A DNA stretch of 64,000 bases from Monocercomonoides exilis (GCA_001643675.2 LSRY02000006.1:64501-128500), one strand, 5' to 3'. Counted from the first letter of the stretch, positions 12,326 to 23,936 are shown. Numbers and translations: made by a program. Notes: generated from the letters alone by a model not told the origin.

Positions 12326-12620
12326 AAATTTTGATAGTAACTTTTTGACAATTAACCGAATTATTCCCTCATTGAATACAAACTTATATGAATTGTTTAA
12401 TTCACACATCCAATACAACAAAATTATATGAATTTTATTTTTTCTTTTCTGAAAAACCCGGAGAAAAATGGTTATCCGAGTTTCTCCGAAAATTGAAAAT
12501 GTAAAGTTTTTTTATTCTTGGGTGCAAGTCGTTTCATTTTTGAATGACTAATAAGTTTGCATTCAATATTGAAATAGTTGGGTTTATTGTCAAAAAGCAA
12601 CTATCAATAGTTGTTGAGAT
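12318..12620. mobile_element. small inverted-repeat (MITE-like) element nested in the left repeat
   Basis: Outer arms 12318-12352 and 12586-12620 match as inverted repeats at 31 of 35 positions. Similarity continues inward: 12372-12388 resembles the reverse complement of 12551-12567. The insert is about 300 bp, has no open frame, and may be flanked by TTA on both sides. Just outside its right arm the sequence resumes with CCTTTGCGACACA, which in the right-hand copy lies only a few bases after the 54-bp repeat. This suggests the element split an older, longer terminal repeat. Confidence 0.6.
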
Positions 12621-12684
12621 TAAACCTTTGCGACACATGAAACAGGAGAGGCTTGCGTCGGTCGAATAATAATACTTGGGTCGA

Positions 12685-12686
<2 letters not shown>

Positions 12687-12730
<44 letters not shown>
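12687..12730. repeat. 44-base poly-T tract
   Basis: An uninterrupted run of 44 T, the longest homopolymer in the window. Its length may be affected by sequencing or assembly error. Confidence 0.85.
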
Positions 12731-12731
<1 letters not shown>

Positions 12732-13437
12732 AGCATATAAAAGTGTGCAAACGTTTCTTTATTTGATTGAACAAAAGTTAATAATAAAAAAAAATTATTT
12801 ATTATAAAAAATCAAATTTTTTCAAGATCTTGGCACACATAATTAAAAATAAATTATTTGATCATTATGGGAATGATCAAAAATGTTAATAGTTTAACTG
12901 ATGAATCTTCATGTATTAAATGTTGTAAAAATAACATTTTATTTATATTTGATATATATATGTTGACTTTTCGTTTTATTTTTTGATAACAACGAATTTT
13001 ATGTTATTCAAGGAAATGCTATCAAATCAGCTTTGAGTTATTTCAATTTGACATTTTTTCAATGCATGAGCAACTTAAATCATTTGCATGTTAATATTAT
13101 TAATGCGTTGCACAATTTGCGGTTATTGATACAAAAATTGAAAAAAAATTAACATGAATAAAGTTTGCTAAAGTTTGTGAGAATTTTTTGTGTTTTCGTT
13201 CATTCAATTGATTGCATTTTTATGATTTTCATTAGATTTTAGAAATACAGGCAATTTCCAGGATTTGATCGGGTTAAAGGAAAATAAGCAAGGAAAGACT
13301 AAATTTTCCAATTTTCTAAAGGTTAGAAATTATTTGTTTTATTTAATTATCTTTGTTTTTTCCTCGTTTTGTCAGTTTGATTTGTATAATATTGCAAAAA
13401 ACATAGAAAAAACAAAATTGTTGAGAGCACAGCAGTA
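12731..13437. other. AT-rich spacer inside the mobile island
   Basis: About 700 bases, very AT-rich, with no supported gene. It leads directly into the truncated kinase-tail copy at 13438. Confidence 0.55.
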
Positions 13438-14481
13438 AAAAAGGATGCAAAAGCGTTTGAGATGGTGACGATGGAGATGTCACCCGAGGAGCAGTGGAGG
13501 AGGGCTGAGAGGGAGGCAGAGAAGAAGAACGATGAGAGGATAAAGAAGAGGGTATATGCGAAAAGCCTTCAGCGTTCGGAATCATCGGAGCATCTTCTGT
13601 CCGAGAGCGGATAGACTGAATACATATTGGGAAGGGATTCAGACAAGATTCCAGAATGGGCATTAGAGAAGGTTGAAGAAGAGGAAGAGATTCGAAAGAG
13701 ATCTCCTTCACCATCCATCTCATCCACTTCAACCACTTCAACAACTGATTCAGATTCCACTTTTGTTAGAGGGGAGGATCTGTGTCCAACCACCTCATCG
13801 ATGTCGAATCTGGTGGATGCCATGGCTTGTTCCTCACCACATGAGAAGCTGATTGTTGACTTGAGGGATTCGCTGTTCATGCTGCTTCATGGGAGGAATG
13901 AGAAGAAAGAAATGGCGATTGGGAGTCTTCAACAAAGAGAACAGACAGCTGCTCAAATCCTGTTCTGGGTGGCGAATGGAGCTATCCACTCATTTGAGGA
14001 TGAGGAAGATGAACTTCCCTCTTTATCAAACTTGAGCCCTCATATTGTTCTGTTCTCAGAACACTTGGTGATTGCGATTGCCATGCACTCCGACTGCTCC
14101 TCTGATGATTCTGATTCCTCATCCATCTCATCATCAACAGTTGTGACATCTGCAAGTGATGATGATGAGGATTCTCTGCCCTCTTCGGCTTTTGAAGAGG
14201 ATGAGGATGCCTTCAGAAAGGAATGTCTGCGATGGATGGCGCCAGAATTGTTGATGAATAGGAAGATGGGGGCAACAAAGGAATCAGTTGTGTTCTCGAT
14301 CGGGATGATGCTGTGGGAATGCTTGACGCTGCAGATACAGTTTGGGGAGAACGAGGTGAACATGAAGCGGAAAAAGATTGCTACAAGAAAAAGGCAGAAA
14401 ATATCAGAAACTTGTCTGAAGCATCTTGAGGTCGTTTCCAGCTTTGAGATTGTGTGGTTATTTAATAATTATGCAAAATGA
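13438..14481 (+). pseudogene. truncated degenerate-kinase tail of a surface-protein paralogue
   Basis: The frame starts abruptly at KKDAKAFEMVTMEMSPEEQW, matching the cytoplasmic tails of the proteins at 28512-31328 and 46874-54682 just after their membrane segment. An in-frame TAG at 13612-13614 sits where the paralogues encode Ser (GGATCG versus GGATAG). The match then continues through PTTSSMSNLVDAMACSSPHE, AAQILFWVAN and LRWMAPELL to about 14352. There it changes into unrelated basic sequence, so the last part of the kinase-like C-lobe is gone. No beta-helix, signal peptide or membrane segment remains. It lies inside the 54-bp inverted repeats, which suggests capture by or co-insertion with mobile DNA. 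Not expected to make a working protein. Confidence 0.85.
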
Positions 14482-15373
14482 AAAGGAGTTTTGTCTTTTT
14501 TTGCTGCAATTTAGATAATTTTTCAACATTTTCTTGCTTTCTAATTTATTTAATAATTAAATGATTATTTGATACATAAAAAAACAATACTCACTTCACA
14601 TTAACATAACATATCCTGTGAATTATCTTTTTTCGTGAGAGTTATCGAATAATAGAGATAAATTTCATTATTTCTTTTGAACTCATCTGTATTCAATATT
14701 TTTTATTCGCGATTTCCAATTAGAATCTTTATTTAATATCATTTACATATAAAAACAATTATTTCTCAAATGCTGATTCTTAAATAAACAATTGAAGCAT
14801 CATTTCAAAGTTGAATCCACTTGAACTATTAAACTGGATGAACAAAAGACCTTTTTGTTGCAAACAAACTATCTTTTGATTGGTGATATGAAAAAATACA
14901 ATTACTCAGAAAATATTAGATGAATTGTAATTATTATCAGTTATGAACATCGCTCTTCATTCTGAAGAATTAAAAACGTTCGAACACAATATGAAAGTTC
15001 AACGAACGTTGTTAAATGGATCAATGTGTATTACAAGCATCTGAAAACGGAGGAGATAAATCAATAAATAAGAACATACATATTTGTGCACTGAAATATA
15101 GTTGTTGATTGGAAATTTGAAAAAATATTTAACAAACCTTGTATTTGTAACTCACAATTCCACATATTCACAATAAGATTCTTCTATAAATGACAAATAT
15201 CGAAAGTTTGTTTCAAAAACAGTTCAGAAAAATTATAATTGCAAACTTTGTACAACAAACCTCATTATTTGTCAAGAAATTTCATTTGGATTAAAATATA
15301 TTCAGAATTCTTCACTGAAATGCAAAAAGATAGCTATAGCAGTTGAATGTTTTATTGAAAAAAATATAAACAT
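14482..15373. other. AT-rich spacer 3' of the hAT transposase
   Basis: About 890 bases with no gene seen. If the hAT element is shorter than the 54-bp repeat block, its left end should lie here. I could not find a clear terminal repeat. Confidence 0.5.
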
Positions 15374-18357
15374 CTACAGTAAAAGCAATGCGTTGAGCGT
15401 TTCTGGTGCAAGCGAGTACCTTCTATCTCCAACAATTCGTCTCAAGCGAGAGAAAATTCTTTCACAAGATGCTTCGCTGCACGGAAACATCGTCAACGAA
15501 TAACAAATGTTTGCAAAAATTGTTGATATTGTTCCTTGCTTTGAAATTTCAGAATAGAAAATTTGAGTATTAGTGTGATCCACGTTTTGAGCATTATCCA
15601 GCAACATTGATGAAAATAAAGCTCTAATGCTCTCAATTTGACTTGAAGCTTTCAAACAAGAAATTTTGGACAAATAATCATTGAAAGCGAATTTCAATCG
15701 GAGAAACCAGTCCATGCAAATAGATTGTTGGATTTTTGAAAGTGCTTTCTTTATTTGTTCTGTTGTCTTCGTGCAGTCTGTGATAATAAATTCATTCACG
15801 CCGAGTTCTTCAACATCATTATCATCTTTTGAAAGGCTTTTTTCATTATCTGAACATTTATCTTCCTTTTTTTCGTTTGAATTTGATTGTGAATCACTTT
15901 CTTCAATATGTGAGTGTTTATTTCTTGTTTCATAAATTGATAATTCCTGTTCGCTACGTTCAGAAATGTTAGATCCTTCATCATATTCATCATCCGCCGA
16001 ATCGTTTTCCGCTTGAATAATGCCTGTTTCGTCAAAATCTATTTCCCCAAAAATATCTTCTTCATTTGTAATAACTTCTTTTTCGATAAGTGTGTTTTCT
16101 GTCAAAAGAGCAAATAAACGGAGCAAACTGTTATTTGGTGAGTTGGTTGGTGAAGTTGATGAAATAGAGTGCAAATCTTTTGGAAGCGGCAGAAGTTGAA
16201 CTTGTGTTTCGGTAATTGCTTCTGCTTTTCTGTCTTTTTCTGGGCTTATAAACTGAAGAGCAGAATAAAAAGTCTCAACTGATAATGGAGAAGAGAATAT
16301 TGGGTGAGGAAAATTTGTTGGAAGATTAATTTTTTCATTCTTCGAAAAAAATGAAAGCGCATATTGTTTGTCTGAAAAAAATTCATTTTCGCTGGTTTTA
16401 TCTTCCATTACATGAGAAAGTGTTCGTAACTTTTTCTGTTGATTCTTTGAAGATGCAGTATTTGGAACTTTAGAAGGACAAAGAAAGACCGAGTCACTTG
16501 GAATTATATCTTTTGCAGATTGAATAGATGAATCCCAACGCATCCTTTGAATTTGAGTTTGATCTGAATCCTTTGAAAATATTGATGAACATTTAAAAGA
16601 TCTGTATTTTTCTTTCAATGTCATTAACTCTGTCGAATAAGACTTTGAGAACAAACCGTTTCTGTAGTCAAGGATTCCAATTGGAGTTAAGGAATGAGCC
16701 AAAGCGATTTGATCTCCTCGTTCTTTCCCTAAAAATGAATTGAACAATTGGATTACAATAAAGCAAACTCCATATTGCCAATCAGGGGAAGAAAATTCCT
16801 CAAGATCATGCAACCACATGTATTGCGCAATGGATTTAAGGATAATTGGAAACACATCTCCAAGCTTTGTGTCGTCTTTTTCAAAGAACAATTGCAGTTG
16901 TTTCAGAGGAATTAGCAATAATTCACATCGGATCACGTCATCTATTTTGACTTTGCAGAAATAGTCTGTAAATGAGATATTGTGTATATTTTTTGTAATA
17001 AAAAAACATATGTCAAAAAGACATAGCCATCTTGATTCAATGAACGAAGGGCATTTCGGTAAAAATGGATTTTTTGTGGACTCATTTCTGGAAATTTTTG
17101 AAAATGACGTTATTTCTTCTTTTAATTGCACGAAAAATGAATTATCCTTAAATATGCGTGTGACAATTAAATTAATCAAATGGTTGCAGCAGTAAACAAA
17201 TAGAGGAGTGATTTTTTTACGTGTTTCTGTGATTGAGGTCGACTTTGTTTGATCTGCAAAGCTCTGAATTGCAAGTTTTTGTGGCAGCAAGCCATCCGTA
17301 CAATAACAGCGCACCTCTCCTTTCAAGTCAGCTATTTCTGTTATAATTTCATTTGCAAGATGAAAATAATCGGAAGTTGTGAAGCACGCCTTTTCAATTT
17401 TCCAGAAAAATGGAGATGCCTTTGTCTGCAACGGAACAATAGTAATGACAGTGTATTTTTTTCCTGCTACAACACCTCCATCCATCATGACGCCAATCAT
17501 TGAATTATAAATCTTTGTATTTCTATTGGCAATTCTTTTCTTACCTTCTTCATGAATAAGTGCTGTTAGCTTACGATATGTGAGAGTAGGAAATATGGTT
17601 GTCGGTGAAAGAGTTGGATTTTGTTGGGAAGTGATAATTAAAGAAGAAATAAATTTGTTGAATTCATTGGAGTAAGCAGATAGAAATGCAATATTGCAAT
17701 GACCAATTAAATGCAAAAAATGTTCAATTAATGAATCAAATTGAAAATGAGTTGGAACTATTTTCTTTGAAGGAACTTCAGAAAATCTTGTAGAAGATGG
17801 ATGAAACTTGAAATATGGCAAAATAGATGATGTTGTCGTCAATGCGCATCGATGATTTGCAACTTTGTCACATCCTTTTCTTCCGGAGATGGCACAATTT
17901 ATACCGTGTTTACTGTTTGGACACAAGAAATAAATGTGTCCATCTTTTTTTAATGATCCATCCATCTTGACAGGAGTATATGCCAACCAAAGCTTTCCAT
18001 CGAAAGTTTCAAAGTGAATTTTACCAATTTCTTCTCCAGTATTGTTTGGGTGCTTGTAGACTTGTTTTAAAGCAGAAAAATGCAAATTAATCTGAGTGAT
18101 AATTAATATGAAACATACAATTACCGCCATTGAAAGATTTTGTTCTTATTAATTCCACGAATGTGCATTCATTGTTTTTTAATTCCTCAACTTTTCTTTC
18201 AAATGCTTCAAGCTGCAAAGATGAATTATATTAAAAAATAAATAATTATTCATGCTGGGATAAAATAAAATTGCCAAACAATATTTTTCGCTGACAAGCA
18301 TCTTTGTAATTCTATCGGCAATTCTTTAATAAAGTCATTAAGATTCATTTCACTCAT
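15374..18357 (-). CDS. hAT-family transposase, apparently intact
   Basis: Three exons in frame: 18357-18280 (26 codons), 18212-18125 and 18060-15374, giving 950 residues. Seen: a possible small zinc-binding region near the N-terminus (CPNSKHGINCAISGRKGCDKV), an RNase-H-like core with IGVMMDGG and CYCTDG, then a long insertion with an acidic low-complexity stretch. The C-terminal hAT dimerisation motif SEASCERIFSRLRRIVGDRR is followed by SLAPETLNALL. Known: that ending is diagnostic of hAT (hobo/Ac/Tam3) transposases, which cut and paste and make 8-bp target duplications. No stop or frameshift breaks the 894-codon exon, so this copy may be recent or active. Introns are GT-AG. The start was chosen because MSEMNLNDFIKELP opens exon 1 and keeps phase. 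Transcription runs leftward from close to the right inverted repeat. Confidence 0.9.
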
Positions 18358-18647
18358 TTTTCAAATGATCTCGACAAACCGACTGATCTAGACAGACAGA
18401 CTGATCTAGACATGATCAAGTCGAAAAGATCTGTCGATTTGACAACAAAAAATTCTTTTTGCATTTTCATGTTTTATTATTCATTTTTAAAATTCTCAAA
18501 ATAAATGGAGTTTAAAAAATATTTGAAATTAAATATTTTCCAATTTTTAAAATTTTCCAAATTGAAAAGTCTTAAAAGAGTTTTGAACGTCCCTGTCGGT
18601 CGGATTGTCGTTTCCGTTTGACAAAGTCAGTGTGTCGCAAAGGCCTA
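18358..18647. repeat. subterminal repeats upstream of the hAT transposase
   Basis: GACTGATCTAGACA occurs at 18381-18394 and again at 18399-18412, with AAAGATCTGTCGA nearby. A GC-richer patch with GTCCCTGTCGGTCGG follows at about 18589-18603. Clustered short repeats between the transposase 5' end and an element end fit subterminal transposase-binding sites of hAT elements. This is inferred from position. Confidence 0.45.
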
Positions 18648-18701
18648 GTTGAGATAATTCAACTGTCCACAGTTATTGAAAGTGTCCACCATAATTAACA
18701 C
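18648..18701 (-). repeat. 54-bp inverted repeat, right copy
   Basis: Reverse complement is identical to 12272-12325. It lies 290 bases beyond the hAT transposase start codon. Confidence 0.92.
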
Positions 18702-19248
18702 TAACTATATACCAAAAAATTCACATTCAAAAATTAACAAAAAGAATAATCGAATAATTCTTAAAGAGAAAGGAATTGGAATGTTTAAAGAAGCCAAAGA
18801 ATTGATGATTATTTTGCAGTTGCAGGAATTTAAGAGAAAAAAAAAAGTGTTTTTTTCATAAAAAATCCAAACTTCTTATTCTGTAAATGAAAACCGAAAA
18901 ACAATGTCGATTCGATGTTTATTAAAATTTCTCAAAAATGTTTATAGTTATCATTGTGAAAAGAAACAAATGATTGAATCCAGATTTTGAATATTTTTTG
19001 AATTTCTGGAGAAAATTGCACTTGATTGCTTTCAATTACATGTTAAAATTTTTTTCACACAAAATATATATAAAAAACTTCCAAAAGTTATGATATAATA
19101 TTAAAATAATTATTGAATGGTTTTGGTTTGAGGATGAACAAAAAATTATGGTTAACTGAAGTTAAGTTTATCGAAAGCTTTAAGAAACAAACATATAAAT
19201 ATAAGCACTTTTATCCACAAATTAAAAACGACAGATCCTCATTTTGAC
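18702..19248. other. AT-rich intergenic region
   Basis: 547 bases between the right inverted repeat and the next start codon at 19249. No supported gene. It presumably contains the promoter of the downstream gene. Confidence 0.55.
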
Positions 19249-22200
19249 ATGGAAACTGATGAAGATATTTTGAAGAATTCGAAGGAAACAAGTAATATAT
19301 CTAAAATGCATTTTCAATCGAAGGAAACTCAAATGATAGATAATTTTCAATCAAAGAAAAAGAAAAAGAAAAAGAAGATAACTAGGTCACTGTCTGAACA
19401 TTGTTTTCGTTTGCTTTAACTTTCTTTTTTTTTCTCCTCACTGAATTTTTCATATTTGTTTCTTGAAGAAGAGAAATATTTAAAGTTAGATCAAGCAAGT
19501 GAATTGACAGCATTCATTAATGAAGATGTTATGCGCGCTTCAAAATCCATCGAAGATTCTTCGAATGTTTCTTATTCAGCGCATGGAAGAAAATTTAAAG
19601 TATTAGATGATTCTTTAGCGAGACACCAAAAATTTCAGAGAAATGTTCTTGAATCCAATTATTTTCAAGTTCTCAAAGAAGTGGATGAACTTTTAGGAAG
19701 TAATAGTCTGACCCACAAAACTATCCTTCGAAAGATGGTTGAAGCCAATCAGCCTAGTACATCAGAGATTCTTGAAATGAAGGAAAATATTCTTTCATCA
19801 GATTTTTCATCCATAGATCCTGAAAGTTTTTTAAGATTAAAGGAAGAACCACTTAGTGAAAAAGATAGAAACATCCAGTCGGTGTCACAAAAAAATGGTG
19901 CTATTAGAACAACTTTATCTGCACCATCTTCTACAATTGCAAACTCAAAGAAAAGAAAAACAGAGATATTTCAAACGGGAGGAACTCATCCAATAGGAGC
20001 AAGAATTGAATTAGAGATTGCTTCACTCTCAAAGGCTATTTCAGAAGCCAAAAAGGAAAGGCAGAAAGAAAAATTCTTGAAGGAGATAGCAAAAGGACAA
20101 TCAATTGATTTCAATTCAAAGAATGAAAAATCAACACAAAATTCGACAATAAATAATTTCGCTGAACTTGAGCAGCTTTCTGACATTCGTTCAGTTGAAA
20201 TGAAAAGTTGGCAAATTAAAAAAAGAGGAAAACACAACCTTTCCTCTTCAGCTTCTGTTTCTCAATTAATTCAGAGACATCCTTATTTTAACGATTCATC
20301 TGGCTTTTCAACTCCAAGATTATCACATCTCCAAAAAAATTCAACACAAATTGAACACAAGTCAGCGATAGAACTGGATTCGCTGTGCGGAAAAGGAGGA
20401 TTGACACGTGCAACATCAGAGGAGATTATGGAGGGGCTCGCCTCAATCGACGTAACAGAAAGCAAGTCGAATTCTTCTCCGCTGAAATCATTTGCAAACA
20501 TGCAAAACAACGCTGAAGGAAATTACTCACTTAGCGGAATAAACCAGATGAAAAGGATGGAAAGAGGTACAGAACGTCATTTAGACACAAGAAGTTACAG
20601 AAGGAACAGCTCCGACGAATCTATTTTTCTGACCCCTCGCTCAGATCGCAAGTCGTTGCATCTTCCGCCTCTTCAGAAGTCTTCTGCTGTTCCTACAGAA
20701 TGTTCTCAGGCACAACTCCAGTCAAGCAACAGAAACTCTTTCAAAACGATTTTCAATAGTCGAAATTCTTTTCAATTTAGTGGTATAAAATTCAACAAGG
20801 AAATGGGAGGTTTGCAAAGCACAGCATCTCTTCCGTGCTATACTGTATTGAGAAAGCACGAATATCTTGACGAAGGCAGTGGCTGCATTTCAAACAGGGA
20901 GAAGAGCTGGATTAAAGAATTTGTTCGAAATGAGCAAGTTAGACAACGGAGAATGGAGAAAATGCGAAAGGAAGAGGAAGAGCGTTTAGAGAAGCAAAAA
21001 GGATGGGACGCAGAGAGTGAGCACCTGGAGGAAGAAAGCAGAAGGAGAAAAGAGATGGCAGCGATGGCAGCTTATGCAGTATCACACGAGTTTAGAGTGC
21101 GTGTGAGAAAGTGGAATGCTGTGGTGAAGGCATCGTTTATGATGGCAGGGCTGAAAGACCAGCTTGATGAAGACAGAGCGCGTAGATACACAAAACAACT
21201 GGTTCTGAGAAAACACGAGGAGATTGGAATTGAAGAAATGGAAGAAAGGAAAAAACAGATGCGCAAAAAGTACTTGAAGGCCTTTTCAGTTTTGGTGAGG
21301 TTTGCATTTGGTGGATTGCATGCTTATATTTTTTTTCCTTTCATTATTTATTTTATTTTATTTATTTTTTAAAATTAATTGCTTAATTTTCTTCGTATGA
21401 TCTGTTTTATGCTTCATGATGAATCATGATTTCCATATTTCTACAGAGTTTTGGGCCAGTTTGCGTTGCGTTTTCGAATGAAGAAAAGAATAGAGCTATC
21501 GAAGCAGATTACACATGTTCTGCTACGAATCAGACTCGATTATATTTTCCGCATTCGTGTCAAAGGATTCCGTCAGCTTGGTTTGACATTTCTTTTGAAT
21601 GTGATGCTTTTGTTTTATTTTGGCTGCTCAATTGTATTTTTATGGGCATTTGAAATCATTCCTTCCTTCCTTTTTTATTCAGTGCTGAATGCGCAGAGAG
21701 AGGCAAGGCGATTTTTGGATGTTACAAAGGCCAGACTTATTGCCCTTGATCGATTGGTTTGCTACGACATCATTCATTGCCTATTCAAGAAGTTTTTATT
21801 TTATTTTATTTTTTTCCCTAAATGTTTATTTATTTGTATTTTGCAAACATAATTTGGTTTAAGTGGCGATGGGAAGAGCTTACACTGATCCACAAAAAAG
21901 CCAAAAGGAAAGTGGATGAATCTTTGTATCCTTCAAAAAACGAAAAAAGTGAGAAATCTTTGGAGGAAACAGATGAGATGAATGAACATTATGAACAGAA
22001 AGAGGAGAGAAAGACAACAAAAGGAGATGACAAAACACCAGAAGATGTTGGGACAAAGACTATCTTCGATGAAAAGGAAGCACAAAGCAAAGAGAAGCGT
22101 AAGATTGAGTTTTGTTCAAAGATATTGTCAGAAGAGGGGTTGAAAGAAGAGGAAGAAGATCTTGTCAACCGCTTTGTGGCGATAGTGGGGTATCAAAATC

Positions 22201-23093
22201 CACACACATCCAGCCGCGCGAAGAGAGCAGAACCAAAAGCACCGACCTCCTCGCAGAACAAAGCGGATAGGGAAGCATCACGCAGCGAGGTGACACAGAC
22301 AACAATAAGAGCTGTGTTTGTGCGGCAGATGGACAATGTGAGTGATATGGGCGATGTGAGCGTCATGAGTGTGGTACCTTCCACTGCGATTTCGATACCA
22401 ACTAATTCAGGTGCTGCTGGACTACATTCAAACACACATCTTCCACCACCTTCACGGCCTCAATTTCTTTCTCAGATTTCAAATCATTCTCTTCAGCCGG
22501 CTGTCTCTTCATCTGGATCTTCGCTATCGTCACAATCTCGGCCATCCACTTCGGTGTCTGCTTCGTATCTCACAAGCACCTTTTTGAGTAACAGCACGAA
22601 CGGTTCTTTCTGTCGCTCCCGTCCTCGTCCATCGCGCGTGCCTCCTGTGCTTGTCCCTGAGTACATCCGAAGGCCTCTTCTGCGCCGTCTGCTGGCTGAT
22701 CTCAGAAGGGAACACATCGAACACATTCCCGTGCTGCTGAAGGCATTGGAGGAGTCTAACTTTGAAGAAGAAAGGAACCGGGGAGGAGAAAAAGAGACAG
22801 ATCCAAATGAAATTGTCAGCGAAGAAGAAGAAGAAGAAGGCGCAGAAAGTGAAATAGTACGAAATTCATTGAGCAAAAACTTTTCTGGGAAGAGAAAGAA
22901 ACAAGTGAGCCTGCGATCAAAGAAGGCGACAGAAAAGAACAGGGAAAAATTTTCAGATAAGAAAAAGAGACCAAAACAAGAGAAAGATCCCAAAACAGTC
23001 ATTGTATTTCCTATGCTGGTGATGGCTAAAAAAAGGATAAAGGCAATTGTGCTGGAGGGAATGGAGCTGTTTGTTAAGAAGCAGAGCGAATAA
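19249..23093 (+). CDS. hypothetical basic helical protein, five exons, 1,097 aa
   Basis: Not recognised. Exons 19249-19291, 19469-21294, 21460-21580, 21683-21756 and 21864-23093 join in frame (3,294 nt). The start METDEDILKNSKET is favoured because its phase-1 donor GTAATA fits the acceptor at 19467-19468. Residues 1-450 are Ser/Lys-rich and likely disordered. From about residue 480 there are charged coiled coils, then an Arg-rich helical block (VRVRKWNAVVKASFMMAG, FALRFRMKKRIELSKQ, IRLDYIFRIRVKGFRQL) carried by the small exons. A charged and Ser-rich tail follows, with VPEYIRRPLLRRLLADLRRE near 22650-22710. The hydrophobic segments seen without splicing (for example 21581-21682) are intron sequence, so the mature protein has no membrane span. 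The repeated basic helices could bind calmodulin-like proteins or microtubules. That is a guess. Confidence 0.8.
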
Positions 23094-23217
23094 ACCCAGC
23101 AGCTCTTCAATGTTTGTGAAGCGTGGACGACATTTTGTCAATTAACTATCTTTTGATCTTCTTGAAATTGTTGAAATAGGAGTGGGAAATGAACTTTATT
23201 TGTGTGAGATCACAGAT

Positions 23218-23936
23218 TCATCGAATATCATCAGGTGCGTCGCAATCTCACATTTTTAGCGAATCTTTCAGCATGGAGGTTTTTGATGAAAAGATTACGC
23301 ACGGATTGTGAAGTGGAAGATACGATTGTTAATAAACTTCATTTCATTAACGAGACAAAAAGAGAGCTTGAGGAACTGGCTAAGAATGTGAATTGGAAAA
23401 GAAAAGAAGAAGAAGAAAGAGGAAAAGGAATGAATGAAGTACAGTTTATATCGATATGGTCAATAATGATAAGGCAATATTTAACATATTTCAAATCGTA
23501 GAAAGAGAAATTTATTGTGTTGGTATGCTGTCTTGTGAGGGTGTGCAAGGCAGCAAGAGAGAATGAACAAGTTATTCTTGAGGATTGCATTTCCATTTTT
23601 GAAAGAATGGTCAACATATTGACTGCAAGTGTTGATGGCTTGCTGAAAGGGGGTGTTTTTGATTTCGTTTTGAAGGAAATTCAGCGTCCAACGTTGAACG
23701 ACAAAAACACTCATTATTTCTTGACATTCCTTTTGGGCATTTGCAAAAGACAAAATGAAAAGGCTGACAACGACACGGATAAGGCGAAAATAAAGAGAAA
23801 AAGGATGAGGATGTTTGAAAAGATGGAAGAAGAAGGATTCGAGGACAGCACAATAAGCTTTCGTGAAAAATTCTTTTTTTTTCGAACAGAAAGTTTTTTG
23901 AAACTATTTCTTATGACATATCAAAATACTTTATGA
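23218..23936 (+). pseudogene. degenerate copy of the helical family gene at 25612
   Basis: Seen: the frame beginning FIEYHQ.RRNLTFLANLSAW aligns with exon 2 of the 25612-26942 gene (IIRYHQRHSNLTPLGYQSAW). It continues with matching LEEL...V.WK, LLKGGVFD, TLND.NT and KMEEEGFED blocks. An in-frame TAG at 23499-23501 interrupts it, and the same frame then resumes. No equivalent of exon 1 is found upstream, because the 1,097-residue gene ends only 124 bases before. It is therefore a 5'-truncated, nonsense-bearing paralogue in direct orientation to the intact copy. No known function. Confidence 0.75.

Larger units (their letters stand above)
12272..18701. mobile_element. candidate composite transposon bounded by 54-bp inverted repeats
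   Basis: The perfect 54-bp inverted repeats at 12272-12325 and 18648-18701 enclose the nested small element, a poly-T tract, the kinase-tail pseudogene and the hAT transposase. A 13-base motif CCTTTGCGACACA recurs just inside each end in inverted orientation. No matching 8-bp target-site duplication was found immediately outside the repeats, so whether the whole block moved as one unit is unproven. Confidence 0.45.

Noticed and set aside
13612-13614. Reading the in-frame TAG (and those at 23499 and 56966) as glutamine under an alternative code
   Set aside because: Intact paralogues have Ser and Val at the first two positions, and TAG/TAA clearly end many intact genes here (for example double TAG at 8633-8638, and TAG for APH-1, importin-alpha and hAT). 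These are nonsense mutations in dead copies.
22493-23110. 205-codon minus-strand frame
   Set aside because: Antisense of the last exon of the 1,097-residue gene, without motifs.
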